A stretch of DNA of 34,403 nt from Ignavibacteriota bacterium (GTDB lineage Bacteria; Bacteroidota; Ignavibacteria; UBA10030; UBA6906), in the NCBI GenBank assembly GCA_003162635.1, contig PMNE01000049.1:67806-102208 (forward strand), read 5' to 3'. Within the stretch, counting starts at the first letter, position 1. Every line of letters begins with the position of its first letter. Below, in pieces: positions 25,243 to 32,833 of this stretch. Under the pieces are notes generated by a model, which saw only the letters and a list, made by a program, of their open reading frames with translations, was not told where the DNA came from and ran no database searches. The position numbers and the translations under genes were made by a program.

Positions 25243-25737
25243 TTATGCCGCCGGTTCGGCAGCCTTTGTTGTCCCCATGTTGTTTGTGATGAATGATGCC
25301 AACTGCTGGCTCGTGGCATTTCCGACCCACTGGGCCTTGCCGACCTCGACGACCGGCAACGCACGGATGCCTTTGGCAATCAGCAAATTCGGCTTGAGCG
25401 TAACATCTATTTCGGTCAATTGAAAGCCCATCCTGGATTGCAGTTCATTGAGCCTCCTTTTGACAAGAGGGCAGAAAGGGCATCCGAGTCCCGTATAGAG
25501 GATAACCTGGCCGGATGCATGCTGAATATCCGTTGCCGGTTGATCCGCTACTGATCCGTATCCCATGGAGCGCGAAAGGGAGGGGAAGTAACGCACGTAC
25601 AGCCAAAGAAAGAAGGCGACAAAAAACATCCATAGCACGGCCTGGAGAATATCTCCACGGATCATATAGAAGAGGAAACCGCAGAAAAGAATCAACCAAC
25701 TGCTATAGACGAATGAAATGTGACACTGTTGCTTCAT
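25243..25737 (-). CDS. Membrane-anchored glutaredoxin-like protein
   Basis: 164 aa. Residues ~10-50 hold two membrane segments (SSWLILFCGFLFYMI and LWMFFVAFFLWLYVRYF). A linker leads to a glutaredoxin/thioredoxin-fold domain from ~78, with the active site CPFC (Cys86, Cys89) in GLGCPFCPLVKRRLNE and the cis-Pro motif ALPVVEVG. The topology would place the domain in the cytoplasm if both helices cross, but it could be periplasmic; sequence alone does not decide. GGAG is 6 bases before ATG 25737. A role in thiol-disulfide exchange is likely. Low GC compared with the core genes. Confidence 0.8.
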   Translation of the reverse strand: MKQQCHISFVYSSWLILFCGFLFYMIRGDILQAVLWMFFVAFFLWLYVRYFPSLSRSMGYGSVADQPATDIQHASGQVILYTGLGCPFCPLVKRRLNELQSRMGFQLTEIDVTLKPNLLIAKGIRALPVVEVGKAQWVGNATSQQLASFITNNMGTTKAAEPAA

Positions 25738-25791
25738 TGCTCTCTCCCCAACATGGATGATAAAACCGTCAGCTTTCCACTTTTGCGCAGG

Positions 25792-26601
25792 TCAATCTTG
25801 TAGCACAAGGAAATTTGTGGTGCGAAATTGCTCATATTCTTCCTTGTATTGCTTCAGAGGAACCAAACAGCCTGACGGTGCTATTCTGAAAATGCTCTTC
25901 ATCCCGTTCTCGCGGAAGAAGTGCCAGAAATCCTGAAAATATGTTCGGGAATCAATATTGCAACCCCCAAACTCAAATGAAAGCATTGTAATCTTTCTGT
26001 CCCGGAACATCTGTCGTCCACCTTGCAGTACGTCAAGTTCATGACCTTCGACATCCAGCTTCAGACAATCGATGTGTTCAACTTTCCGGCTCCTACAGTA
26101 GTCATCAAGAGTTTCAATGGTGACCCTTTCTGAATATTTGAAGTCAATCCCAAAATGACCCAGTTCTCGTTTGGACAGAGATGCAAGACCAGATCCTTTC
26201 TCATCGTAGAAGAGTTCACACTCTCCGCTTTGCTTCCCTAATCCGGAATTATTGAGGAAGAGGTCCGAATATCCCCTTGCATTCTCAGACAGAATCTTAT
26301 AGGTGTACTCACTTGGCTCAAATGCGTGAAGACAAAAAGGTGTGCTCTGCAGACCCTGGACAATCAAACTTAGAAACTGACCTTTGTTCGCGCCAACATC
26401 AAAGATGCAAAGCGGCTGCTTTGTTGTTGCATACCGTTCCTCCAGCTTGAGAACAAGCACTTCTTCGCCGCTTGAATCCGGGAAACTGCCGGCCCCTATT
26501 CCCATCAAGGTCTGGGAGAAATTGACGTTACGCTCGAGGAGTCGTTGGAATCGCGAATTGTGTGACAGGCTCAAGAGAAGATTCTTCAGTAATTGCTTCA
26601 C
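25792..26601 (-). CDS. FkbM family SAM-dependent methyltransferase
   Basis: 269 aa from GTG 26601. The Rossmann-like SAM site is CIFDVGANKGQFLSLIVQG, followed by FCLHAFEPSEYTYKIL, the acidic loop of the FkbM family, and LKLDVEGHELDVLQGG, its hallmark motif. FkbM enzymes O-methylate sugars or polyketide hydroxyls. AAGGAG 5 bases upstream makes GTG 26601 a better start than ATG 26616 or 26625, which lie at or before that site. The gene is AT-rich relative to the housekeeping genes in this window. No glycosyltransferase is adjacent, so the substrate is open. Confidence 0.86.
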   Translation of the reverse strand: MKQLLKNLLLSLSHNSRFQRLLERNVNFSQTLMGIGAGSFPDSSGEEVLVLKLEERYATTKQPLCIFDVGANKGQFLSLIVQGLQSTPFCLHAFEPSEYTYKILSENARGYSDLFLNNSGLGKQSGECELFYDEKGSGLASLSKRELGHFGIDFKYSERVTIETLDDYCRSRKVEHIDCLKLDVEGHELDVLQGGRQMFRDRKITMLSFEFGGCNIDSRTYFQDFWHFFRENGMKSIFRIAPSGCLVPLKQYKEEYEQFRTTNFLVLQD

Positions 26602-26634
26602 CGTAACTCCTTCCATGCGCCTCACGATGTTGGG

Positions 26635-27165
26635 TCATTTTCCCGCCAGCCAGTTGGCAAGCTCGATCGCGCTTTGTGATGTGTTATGGTACGTGCAGTC
26701 CCCGTCGACACGCAATTCGATCCTTTGGAACTTCGACGAATCAGCCCGAAAGACGTAGCAGCAAGTGATGAAGAGGCCCCGATCTGCCCCCGCACAGATT
26801 GTGTCGGAATTTGCGCCGGGAACCGAGGCGAAGGCAAGTCGCCGAAGCATTTTCAAAGTATCAGCAGGAACGAATCCTCTCACAGTGTCGCTATGGTGGA
26901 TCTTTGCCCAAAGTTCGGCTTCGGTATAGTAGCCGGTGGAATTGGTAACCCATTGCGTGCCTGAGGATGCAAGATCATACGAAATGATATCACCTGCGGC
27001 GTCAATAAACCGGCCATTGTGAGAATAGCCCCAGGCGGAGTTGACGTATTCCGTCTCCAGATAGAGCTCCGAAGGGGGTTCGGACCCTGGACCGGTGCCG
27101 GCATCTTTACAAGAGGATACCACCACCGCCAGGAGTACGATCGGCAGAAAAGCAGATGCCTTCAT
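26635..27165 (-). CDS. Predicted lipoprotein of unknown function
   Basis: 176 aa. The lipoprotein signal MKASAFLPIVLLAVVVSSC ends in a good lipobox, with Cys19 as the lipidation site, followed by the flexible stretch KDAGTGPGSEPPS. The mature domain is rich in aromatic residues and has several Cys (CAGAD, CCYVF, DCTY) that may form disulfides. The family is unknown to me. GAGG 6 bases before ATG 27165 supports this start over upstream ATGs at 27177 and 27204. Surface or periplasmic location is inferred from the lipobox. Confidence 0.78.
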   Translation of the reverse strand: MKASAFLPIVLLAVVVSSCKDAGTGPGSEPPSELYLETEYVNSAWGYSHNGRFIDAAGDIISYDLASSGTQWVTNSTGYYTEAELWAKIHHSDTVRGFVPADTLKMLRRLAFASVPGANSDTICAGADRGLFITCCYVFRADSSKFQRIELRVDGDCTYHNTSQSAIELANWLAGK

Positions 27166-27217
27166 TGTTTGCCTCATCGTTTTCGACGGCTGTTGCGTAA
27201 CCATGGCAGTCAACCCT

Positions 27218-27955
27218 TCATTCTCCGTTCTCCCACAGTGTAAATTTCCTGACACCATGGGGAGACTTATAGGCCACGAGCACCCAAACACTTATGCAGA
27301 GAGCGAAACCTGAAAATGATATTCCGATACTATTGGACCAGGCATCTCCCCATCCCAAAGAGACTCCGAAAAAATCGTTTCCCGCAACATATCCAAAAAG
27401 CTTTTGACAATAGTTATTAGCGATATCAAACAGCGAACCCAGACAGAAAAAAACATACACAAAACCGGCCCCAAAAGCATTACGCACCCTTTCTCCTTTC
27501 AGGAGGAGAAAACCGATGATCAACAGAAGAACATCCTTGATATAAGGGGCCAGACCTGGTATGGTTCCTCGCCAATCATTGACGGGTTCTGATTGAACCC
27601 AGGCAGTTGTGAAATCGCCGGCCCAAAATTTTGGAACCAGTTGATACGCTATCGGCTTCGATCCGATCATATAGACACCGATAACATGGCTCAATTCATG
27701 CAACAGGGGAAGTGTAAAAAACCATACGATCATTATCACGGCAATATCTACTATGCAAATCGTGCGCGGCCAATTGTTGCGTAAATAGAAAACAATCAAA
27801 GGGCTTATGACAAATACGCATATTCCGATGAGTGCAAATCGTGTACGAACATCAGGTTCAATAACCCATACTATCAACGGGTTTACCACCATAAGAAAAA
27901 TAAGTATCCCCAGGATCCCAAGTCGGCCATGGCCCAATCCCGTTTCCTGTCCCAC
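27218..27955 (-). CDS. Membrane protein with HExxH motif, candidate intramembrane metalloprotease
   Basis: 245 aa from GTG 27955, with about six to seven hydrophobic segments. Residues 86-90 are HELSH inside a hydrophobic stretch (WFFTLPLLHELSHVIGVYMIG), the zinc-site layout seen in site-2-protease-type (M50) and related membrane peptidases. A second zinc ligand motif (as NPDG in S2P) is not obvious; DIANNYCQ in a later segment could supply an Asp. So this is a candidate, not a firm family call. The gene is strikingly AT-rich. GAGG is 11 bases upstream of the GTG, a long spacing. The lipoprotein gene starts 52 bases downstream, possibly co-transcribed. Confidence 0.68.
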   Translation of the reverse strand: MGQETGLGHGRLGILGILIFLMVVNPLIVWVIEPDVRTRFALIGICVFVISPLIVFYLRNNWPRTICIVDIAVIMIVWFFTLPLLHELSHVIGVYMIGSKPIAYQLVPKFWAGDFTTAWVQSEPVNDWRGTIPGLAPYIKDVLLLIIGFLLLKGERVRNAFGAGFVYVFFCLGSLFDIANNYCQKLFGYVAGNDFFGVSLGWGDAWSNSIGISFSGFALCISVWVLVAYKSPHGVRKFTLWENGE

Positions 27956-28052
27956 GGAGCAAATATCCTCATGTTGTGATGTTGTTCAAGACTCTACGAA
28001 TGCCGCAATCTTGTCCGCCAAAGCCTGATTGTCAAGGCAGAGGGGGGTCAGC

Positions 28053-28460
28053 TCAAGAATGGGTATCACGGGTTGTCATCGTTCGGAGATGTATAATGGC
28101 GATCTTCTGCCGCTGCACCAGAGATCCGACAAAGTACGCCAACGATGGAACGATAAGAAGGCCGGCCAGAGCACTCCACCACTCGCTTCCGGACCAGAGG
28201 GCGCGTGCGAGGAGACCCAAAAACAGAAAAGTGAGTAGAAGATGCCATCGGATGTTTGTTCGGGCGATGCCCATGGTCTTGACATTGTGAAGCGGCTGAT
28301 TCACTCTTCTTCTTTTGGTGATCCATCGCCGAATCACCTGGATGCGAAGAACACGCCAGAGCTCGAGCTCGCCCGGCACCACAGGGATGGCTGCGAGCGC
28401 AAGTGTTGAGGCCGCAAGCAACCCCAAGAGAATAAAGCAGACAATGAGAATCTCGGTCAT
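28053..28460 (-). CDS. Hypothetical small membrane protein
   Basis: 135 aa with three hydrophobic segments: ILIVCFILLGLLAASTLALAAIPVV at the N-terminus, WHLLLTFLFLGLLARALW in the middle and WWSALAGLLIVPSLAYFVGSLV near the end. A basic loop (RRWITKRRRVNQ) between the first two points to the cytoplasm. No family is recognised and no ribosome binding site is evident before ATG 28460. Confidence 0.6.
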   Translation of the reverse strand: MTEILIVCFILLGLLAASTLALAAIPVVPGELELWRVLRIQVIRRWITKRRRVNQPLHNVKTMGIARTNIRWHLLLTFLFLGLLARALWSGSEWWSALAGLLIVPSLAYFVGSLVQRQKIAIIHLRTMTTRDTHS

Positions 28461-28524
28461 GTTCGCGTGCGAAATTGCACCCGCCCTTCTTCGGTCATCT
28501 TACGTGCCGGGCGAGATCGTGGGC

Positions 28525-28645
28525 CTACTCGCTGAACGATGCATCAATATCATCAAAAAAGTTCCAATTGCCCGCATAAGCATCAACAAAGAAAGTGCCT
28601 GTGATGAGATCCAAGATAAACCATGAAGTACCAAAGCTCAACTCG
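28525..28645 (-). pseudogene. Possible C-terminal gene remnant
   Basis: The frame reads ELSFGTSWFILDLITG, then TFFVDAYAGNWNFFDDIDASFSE and a TAG stop. The pattern of Trp and Asp-Ala-x-x-Gly-Asn-Trp looks like the end of small bacterial lipoproteins that finish in a DAxTGxxY-type tail. Upstream, the frame runs into unrelated sequence and the 28706 palindrome, and no start region is found, so this may be the tail of a decayed gene. Confidence 0.3.
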
Positions 28646-28705
28646 TTCCTGCAGTCTCTCGTCACCCGAGTTCCCCGCCGACCGACATTCCCAGGCTGCC
28701 CTGCT

Positions 28706-28735
28706 TGCCGCCTGCCTGCCGTCAGGCAGGCGGCA
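28706..28735. repeat. 13-bp perfect palindromic hairpin, REP-like
   Basis: TGCCGCCTGCCTG (28706-28718) is perfectly complementary to 28723-28735 with a 4-base loop CCGT. The GC-rich, internally repetitive arms (GCCT units) are typical of dispersed palindromic elements between genes. Only this copy is in the window. Confidence 0.65.
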
Positions 28736-28793
28736 GGTGAAGCCGCTGGTTCGTCGCCGCAGAGATGAAAGCTTCGAGACGCCAAGCGCGGCG

Positions 28794-29360
28794 CTACGCA
28801 GGAAGCAGGTCAGAGAGCTGGCGCTCGAGGCCGTCGTACACAGGATCTGGCCCTGCTCCCAGCGCGTCGAACGTCTTGCTGGCGAAACTGCGCATCGTTG
28901 CCGTCAACGTAATGTCGAGAATGTCGAGGTCTTCGAGGCCGAGTGAACGCAGCGCGTCAACATCTGCCTGGGTCATTTCGTCGGCACTCCGGGCAATCTT
29001 CCGGGCGAAATCCATCATCGCGACCTCGGAAGGTTCCAGCCCCGCGTTATGGAAATCAGCGAGGATCGCACGCAACTGATCCACGCCGACCCCGCTCTGG
29101 ATCAGGATTGCCCCGTGAGCGAGGAGACAGTACCGGCAATTCAAGGCCTTCGCTGCCGCCAGCGTGACCAGCTCATAACGTCTCAATCTCAGGTTCTTTC
29201 GAATTGAACCCTGAAACGCGCGCCATGCTTCCAACACGTCAGGGCGCAGGCTGAATACTCTGGCATGATTTGGCACGTACCCCAGACTTTTTCGGTCGCC
29301 ATCATAGATTTCGCGGAGCTTGCCCGCCGCCTCCGCTTCTTCGGTGGTGTGAATGAACAT
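28794..29360 (-). CDS. Carboxymuconolactone decarboxylase/AhpD-like peroxidase-related protein
   Basis: 188 aa. The AhpD-type active site is visible at Cys75, Cys78 and His82 in LNCRYCLLAHGAIL, giving the CxxCxxxH pattern that relays thiol electrons for alkyl hydroperoxide reduction. Upstream are the helices typical of the CMD fold (LREIYDGDRKSLGYVPNHARVFSLRPDVL). The start ATG 29360 has GGAGG about 5 bases before it, clearly better than earlier frame openings. It begins 25 bases after the isochorismatase-like gene and is probably co-transcribed with it. The stop overlaps no neighbour. The substrate peroxide or thiol partner is not known. Confidence 0.87.
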   Translation of the reverse strand: MFIHTTEEAEAAGKLREIYDGDRKSLGYVPNHARVFSLRPDVLEAWRAFQGSIRKNLRLRRYELVTLAAAKALNCRYCLLAHGAILIQSGVGVDQLRAILADFHNAGLEPSEVAMMDFARKIARSADEMTQADVDALRSLGLEDLDILDITLTATMRSFASKTFDALGAGPDPVYDGLERQLSDLLPA

Positions 29361-29385
29361 GTGACCTCCTCGATCAAATCTCCGC

Positions 29386-29955
29386 TCATGAGGTGCCCGC
29401 CATCTGAAGAACCTCGCCTGTTGTGCAAATGTGAGCGTACTCCCCGTCAATGTTCGCCAAGGACATTGCATGGACCTCTTCAGCAGGGTGGAGGCGGCCG
29501 TCGAAATCCTGTCGGCCAAACGTGAATGTCGCATCAGACACAACGATTGTCCGAAAGCCGAGGTCGCCGGACACTCTTGCGGTCGCCTCTACCGAATTGT
29601 TTGTGATGGCGCCAACGATCACCACGTCCTGAGAACCTGAATCACGCAATCGCGCCTCCAAATCCGTCCCTATAAAGGCACTGCACACATGCTTCGTGAC
29701 AACCACTTCGCCGGGATGAGGTTGGGCAATCTCCTTGAACTCTACTCCTTGTTGACCGTCGCGGTAGGTCGAATTCTCAAACTGAGAGATATGGCGGACA
29801 TGAATGATGGGCATGTTTCCTTGCCGCCAGTGTGAAAGCAAACGCCCCACATTTGACTCAGCCTGGGGATTGTTGCGTACACCCCATGAGGGATCGTCGA
29901 TCGCCTTTTGCAGATCGATCAGGAGAAGCGCCGTATTCTTCGGAAGGTCCGGCAT
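29386..29955 (-). CDS. Isochorismatase/cysteine hydrolase-fold protein with Ser at the Cys position
   Basis: 189 aa. Family landmarks are present: Asp14 in LLLIDLQKAI, Lys89 in VVTKHVCSAF, and GAITNNSVEATARVSGDLGFRTIVVSDAT. In amidase-type members the nucleophile is a Cys in the TxxxCVxxTxR loop; here the position is Ser122. Isochorismatases that hydrolyse a vinyl ether do not need that Cys, so either a different chemistry or lost amidase function is possible. The ATG at 29955 fits the family start. The gene is followed by the AhpD-like gene after 25 bases, suggesting one oxidative or detoxification operon. Confidence 0.86.
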   Translation of the reverse strand: MPDLPKNTALLLIDLQKAIDDPSWGVRNNPQAESNVGRLLSHWRQGNMPIIHVRHISQFENSTYRDGQQGVEFKEIAQPHPGEVVVTKHVCSAFIGTDLEARLRDSGSQDVVIVGAITNNSVEATARVSGDLGFRTIVVSDATFTFGRQDFDGRLHPAEEVHAMSLANIDGEYAHICTTGEVLQMAGTS

Positions 29956-30020
29956 TGTGGAGTTCTCAGTCGGGCGCCTGAGGACCGCAGCTCAACTGCG
30001 TTTGATGTCTGTCTGACAGA

Positions 30021-30530
30021 TCATTTGAGACTAATGAGATGTTTCATCTGGAGGAGATGATTCAGGTCGTGGGCCGCCTCCATGATCACCAATTCCGCAA
30101 TGTTCGTTTGCCCGCGTTTTTCATGAATTCCATAACTGGACTCCCACGCCCCGGTACCCGCGGTTCTCAAAAGTGCCAGATTCGCCTCCCTGAGAACCCG
30201 AAATGTTGCCATTGATTTCTTCAACGGGACATGCACATAGTCACACTTTTCGGACCAAAGGTGTTCGTCCCACCACTGAAGTTGGACTCCAGGTGTCGCC
30301 ATCATGTTTCGGAATCTCCAGCCAAGAGCGAGTTCAGCGTCTGACAAGTGGGCCATAATTTCGATAATCGACCACTTTCCAACAGCAGGATGGCGCGTGA
30401 GAATACGCCGGGATCTTCCCTTAAGAAGAAGTTCCAGCCGTCGCGGTGTTGTTGAGAGAACACGCATTGGATCTCTCCCGCCCAAAAGCCCCAAGACTCG
30501 CTTCTTGTATTCTTCGAATGTTTCGGCCAA
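30021..30530 (-). CDS. DinB/YfiT-like metal-binding protein
   Basis: About 169 aa. Four-helix-bundle pattern of the DinB superfamily: KWSIIEIMAHLSDAELALGWRF holds the first His ligand, and the C-terminal EAAHDLNHLLQMKHL holds the His pair. These proteins are usually thiol-dependent (bacillithiol or mycothiol) transferases, which fits the bshB1 gene in this window. TTG 30530 is chosen because CGGAG stands 6 bases before it; GTG 30563 is an in-frame alternative without a ribosome binding site. Confidence 0.8.
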   Translation of the reverse strand: MAETFEEYKKRVLGLLGGRDPMRVLSTTPRRLELLLKGRSRRILTRHPAVGKWSIIEIMAHLSDAELALGWRFRNMMATPGVQLQWWDEHLWSEKCDYVHVPLKKSMATFRVLREANLALLRTAGTGAWESSYGIHEKRGQTNIAELVIMEAAHDLNHLLQMKHLISLK

Positions 30531-30747
30531 AGATGTCTCCGATTTGTGTTGGATGCGGGGCACGCCGAACGTCTACGGTTCACGTGCGGCGGATGGACGA
30601 CATGAGACGTTACCGTCCCCGTTGACCGGACAAACCGCGCTCTCATCATGACGGTATCTCTTCTTCAACGGCGCTATTCCAGGACACTAAATTGATGTCG
30701 GGGCACCGGTCAGCTTCTGCACCTTGATAGGCCGCTCGAATCCATTG

Positions 30748-31062
30748 CTACCTCAGGAACTGCAGAAACTCGACTGGCGCGCCGTCGCACTCGATGAATG
30801 CAACAAGAATGCCTTCGGAAGGACTGTTGGGTTCTATGAGGATCTTTTGTCCAGCGAGTGCTTGCTGAAGATCCTCCACTTCAAAAGCCACATGCGGCAT
30901 ATGCTTCACCAGATCAGGAAGAGAGCATTCCGGTTCGTAACGCATCCATTGAATTCCAAAAGGATTCTTCTCATGATCGGTGCAGAAGATCTTGTACTTC
31001 TCAAGATAGGTCTCTTCCGGCTGCGGCTTATTGGTTGGAATGCCGAGGTGATGATACTTCAT
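30748..31062 (-). CDS. VOC/glyoxalase-like protein
   Basis: 104 aa from ATG 31062 (MKYHHLGIPTN). The βαβββ unit has His4/His5 in YHHLGIPT as a possible metal ligand, HVAFEVEDLQQALAGQ in the second half, and a closing PVEFLQF with Glu as the last ligand, the VOC layout. Family members include glyoxalases, dioxygenases and fosfomycin-type thiol transferases. The reading frame is open upstream to 31230 (56 more codons), but the true start is probably the internal ATG, with GGAG 11 bases before it, a loose spacing. Confidence 0.77.
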   Translation of the reverse strand: MKYHHLGIPTNKPQPEETYLEKYKIFCTDHEKNPFGIQWMRYEPECSLPDLVKHMPHVAFEVEDLQQALAGQKILIEPNSPSEGILVAFIECDGAPVEFLQFLR

Positions 31063-31281
31063 GATTGCAGAATCTCCATCGATGATCTTCGATTGCCGTG
31101 GGAGCAACCCAATGGCCGCGGCTGACCGGCAGCGGATGGACGTTACACCAATATCCTCCACCTGCACCGATTCGTGAATTCTAAAAGCCTCAACTGTCCC
31201 GCCGATCTTCTCGCCAGTCGGATGTCGCACTGAGCGAAATCCCGACGGGTGAAGCCGCTGATAGGCGGCACGAGATGTAGG
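31063..31281. other. Gap upstream of the VOC gene
   Basis: 219 bases without a secure gene. The VOC frame stays open on the minus strand to 31230, and the reading GGTVEAFRIHESVQVEDIGV looks protein-like, so an N-terminal extension or an older fragment cannot be excluded. Confidence 0.3.
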
Positions 31282-31938
31282 TCAGGACGTACGCCTCTCC
31301 TTGAAGTAGTAGCGGATACCCAGGGTGAGATTGGCGCCGCCATAATCTCCAACCTGGTCAATAAGGTCGTGCCGGACGAAATTATGCTGCGCCTCGGCAA
31401 AAATCGAGAAGGGACTTTCCAAAAAATTCTTCTCAATTGCGAGTCCTCCAAACATCCCTAAAGCCCCGGATCCATGAAGGGATGAACTGACTCCCGTACC
31501 AGGAATCGGCAAGGTCTCGCTCACTCTCGTGTAGGTTACACCTCCATTCATGCCGAGTGTAAAGTCATCCGACAGAAATAGATTGTATTGGATGCCAACA
31601 TTGATAATCCACTGCCTAAAATACGCCCGTCCGCCATCCCCGGATTCACTGTAGGCATTGCTATAGATATTCCTATAGATCACAGGGGGGATACCGGATT
31701 TTGCAAAATAGGTGGCCTTCCCGTACAAGTAAGTTCTTGAGGACATCGGAAGACCCAGACCAGCTCCGAAAGCAAACCCCAGATTTGAGTCATAAATCTT
31801 GGAAAAGTCCTTAAGGGAAGTCATGAATCCGCCAATGTTGATGGAAACGAATGGGGAGCGCATAACTTTGGTTTGAGAAGTACCAGAATATCCCGCGACG
31901 AGAATCAAGAGCAATGCGCAAAGCACCTGCTTTTTCAT
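31282..31938 (-). CDS. Outer-membrane β-barrel-type protein
   Basis: 218 aa. A signal peptide (MKKQVLCALLLILVAGYSGTSQ) is followed by alternating aromatic and polar strands: FVSINIGGFM, GFAFGAGLGLPM, YLYGKATYFAK, WIINVGIQYNLFL, FTLGMNGGVTYTRV, and a closing strand TLGIRYYFKE ending near the C-terminus, typical of OmpA-like or OMP_b-brl barrels of about eight strands. Neither a known ligand nor a C-terminal peptidoglycan domain is seen. ATG 31938 opens the signal peptide; longer upstream frames add non-family residues. A location in the outer membrane is inferred. Confidence 0.78.
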   Translation of the reverse strand: MKKQVLCALLLILVAGYSGTSQTKVMRSPFVSINIGGFMTSLKDFSKIYDSNLGFAFGAGLGLPMSSRTYLYGKATYFAKSGIPPVIYRNIYSNAYSESGDGGRAYFRQWIINVGIQYNLFLSDDFTLGMNGGVTYTRVSETLPIPGTGVSSSLHGSGALGMFGGLAIEKNFLESPFSIFAEAQHNFVRHDLIDQVGDYGGANLTLGIRYYFKERRTS

Positions 31939-32078
31939 GGCAATCTCTCTTTGATGTGGAAGAAAGATGTTGGCTGCCGCGCATTCTGGCAGCCAGATAT
32001 CGTACTCCCGAAATTTCGTCAAGTCAGGCCGATGGACCGGCGGCCATCGGGGGTGAGATGCGGCCCACCGGTGGATGG

Positions 32079-32534
32079 CTACCTGCTCACTTTGTGAACA
32101 GACAAACCCCACTCCTCCCGTAGAATTTGAAGATACAGCGAATCAACACCGGAAGGAAGTGTGGCCCGCACTTTTGTCTTTCCTGGCTTTCTTGGCAAGA
32201 TCCGGCCCGCCGAAATGCTGACGATGCTTGTATCATATCCACTGACATCTATCAATTCTTTGGGAGTACCGATACCGTCAAGGGAAGTGATCTCTGTGCG
32301 GGAGTCTCCAAACCACGGTGCGAGCACTCGCGTCGTACGCAACGTGGAGCTGACGACCAAGTGTCTTTTGCCCTCCTTGTCCTGTACCGCGACAAGATTG
32401 TATCGGGCGTTCCTGGATAACAACCAAATTGATCGGTATCGCATCCAAGGCAGGAAGTCTGCGGACGAAAAGTGGTACAGGCCTGCAAATACAATCAAAA
32501 CTACGAGAGTGACGATGACCGTTTTCGATTTCAT
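32079..32534 (-). CDS. Membrane-anchored protein with Ig-like (Big_2-type) domain
   Basis: 151 aa. The N-terminal hydrophobic segment (TVIVTLVVLIVFAGLYHF) is a signal anchor. The C-terminal ~60 residues (DVSGYDTSIVSISAGRILPRKPGKTKVRATLP) match the pattern of bacterial Ig-like group 2 domains: short strand, S-I-V-S-x-S, then K-P-G-K/T-x-x-V/I-x-A-T. Such domains usually sit in surface or adhesive proteins. The middle part (RTTRVLAPWFGDSRTEI) is unfamiliar. ATG 32534 has GGAA about 8 bases upstream; an earlier ATG (32588) is less likely. Confidence 0.68.
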   Translation of the reverse strand: MKSKTVIVTLVVLIVFAGLYHFSSADFLPWMRYRSIWLLSRNARYNLVAVQDKEGKRHLVVSSTLRTTRVLAPWFGDSRTEITSLDGIGTPKELIDVSGYDTSIVSISAGRILPRKPGKTKVRATLPSGVDSLYLQILREEWGLSVHKVSR

Positions 32535-32704
32535 TCGACAATTCCGAAAAGAGCCCTGATAATTCCTCCAAGACCCCTCGAAAAACATTAACGTACGACG
32601 CACGCCCGGAATAATCAAGCCCAGGAGAAGGGGAGAGGCCTCAATAAATGATGTTCAGTCAGGATAAGGAGTGACCAAGAGCGGCGTAAAGTCCAAAATG
32701 CGAC

Positions 32705-32733
32705 TTGTTTGCCTCGCTCTTTTTCGCTATTTT
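32705..32733 (+). promoter_or_regulatory. Candidate promoter for the 42-aa peptide gene
   Basis: TTGTTT (32705-32710), 17 bases, then TATTTT (32728-32733) gives a σ70-like layout; the same bases also come close to the Bacteroidota TTG ... TAnnTTTG form. It lies ~100 bases before ATG 32834. Confidence 0.35.
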
Positions 32734-32833
32734 GTCCCATCACCGCGCATTTGCAAGACATCACAGGCTTCAGGTTTTCTCTCTCCCCTTCATCATTGGC
32801 AATCGTCCATCCACATTTTTTTTGGGAGTCGTT

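Larger units (their letters stand above)
28461..28793. other. Intergenic stretch with palindrome and possible gene remnant
   Basis: These 333 bases contain no full gene. They hold the hairpin at 28706-28735 and, on the minus strand near 28525-28645, a protein-like tail listed below. Confidence 0.45.

Noticed and set aside
30564-31150. GCGGATGGACG shared at 30588 and 31132 as a site-specific repeat
   Set aside because: An 11-base match in 34 kb is expected by chance, and the flanks do not align.
21810-32534. Integron cassette array
   Set aside because: Gene content and single orientation fit, and GCTCAAC at 29990 matches an RYYYAAC box, but paired boxes at regular attC spacing are absent and several gaps (for example 25 bases between the isochorismatase and AhpD-like genes) are too short for attC.
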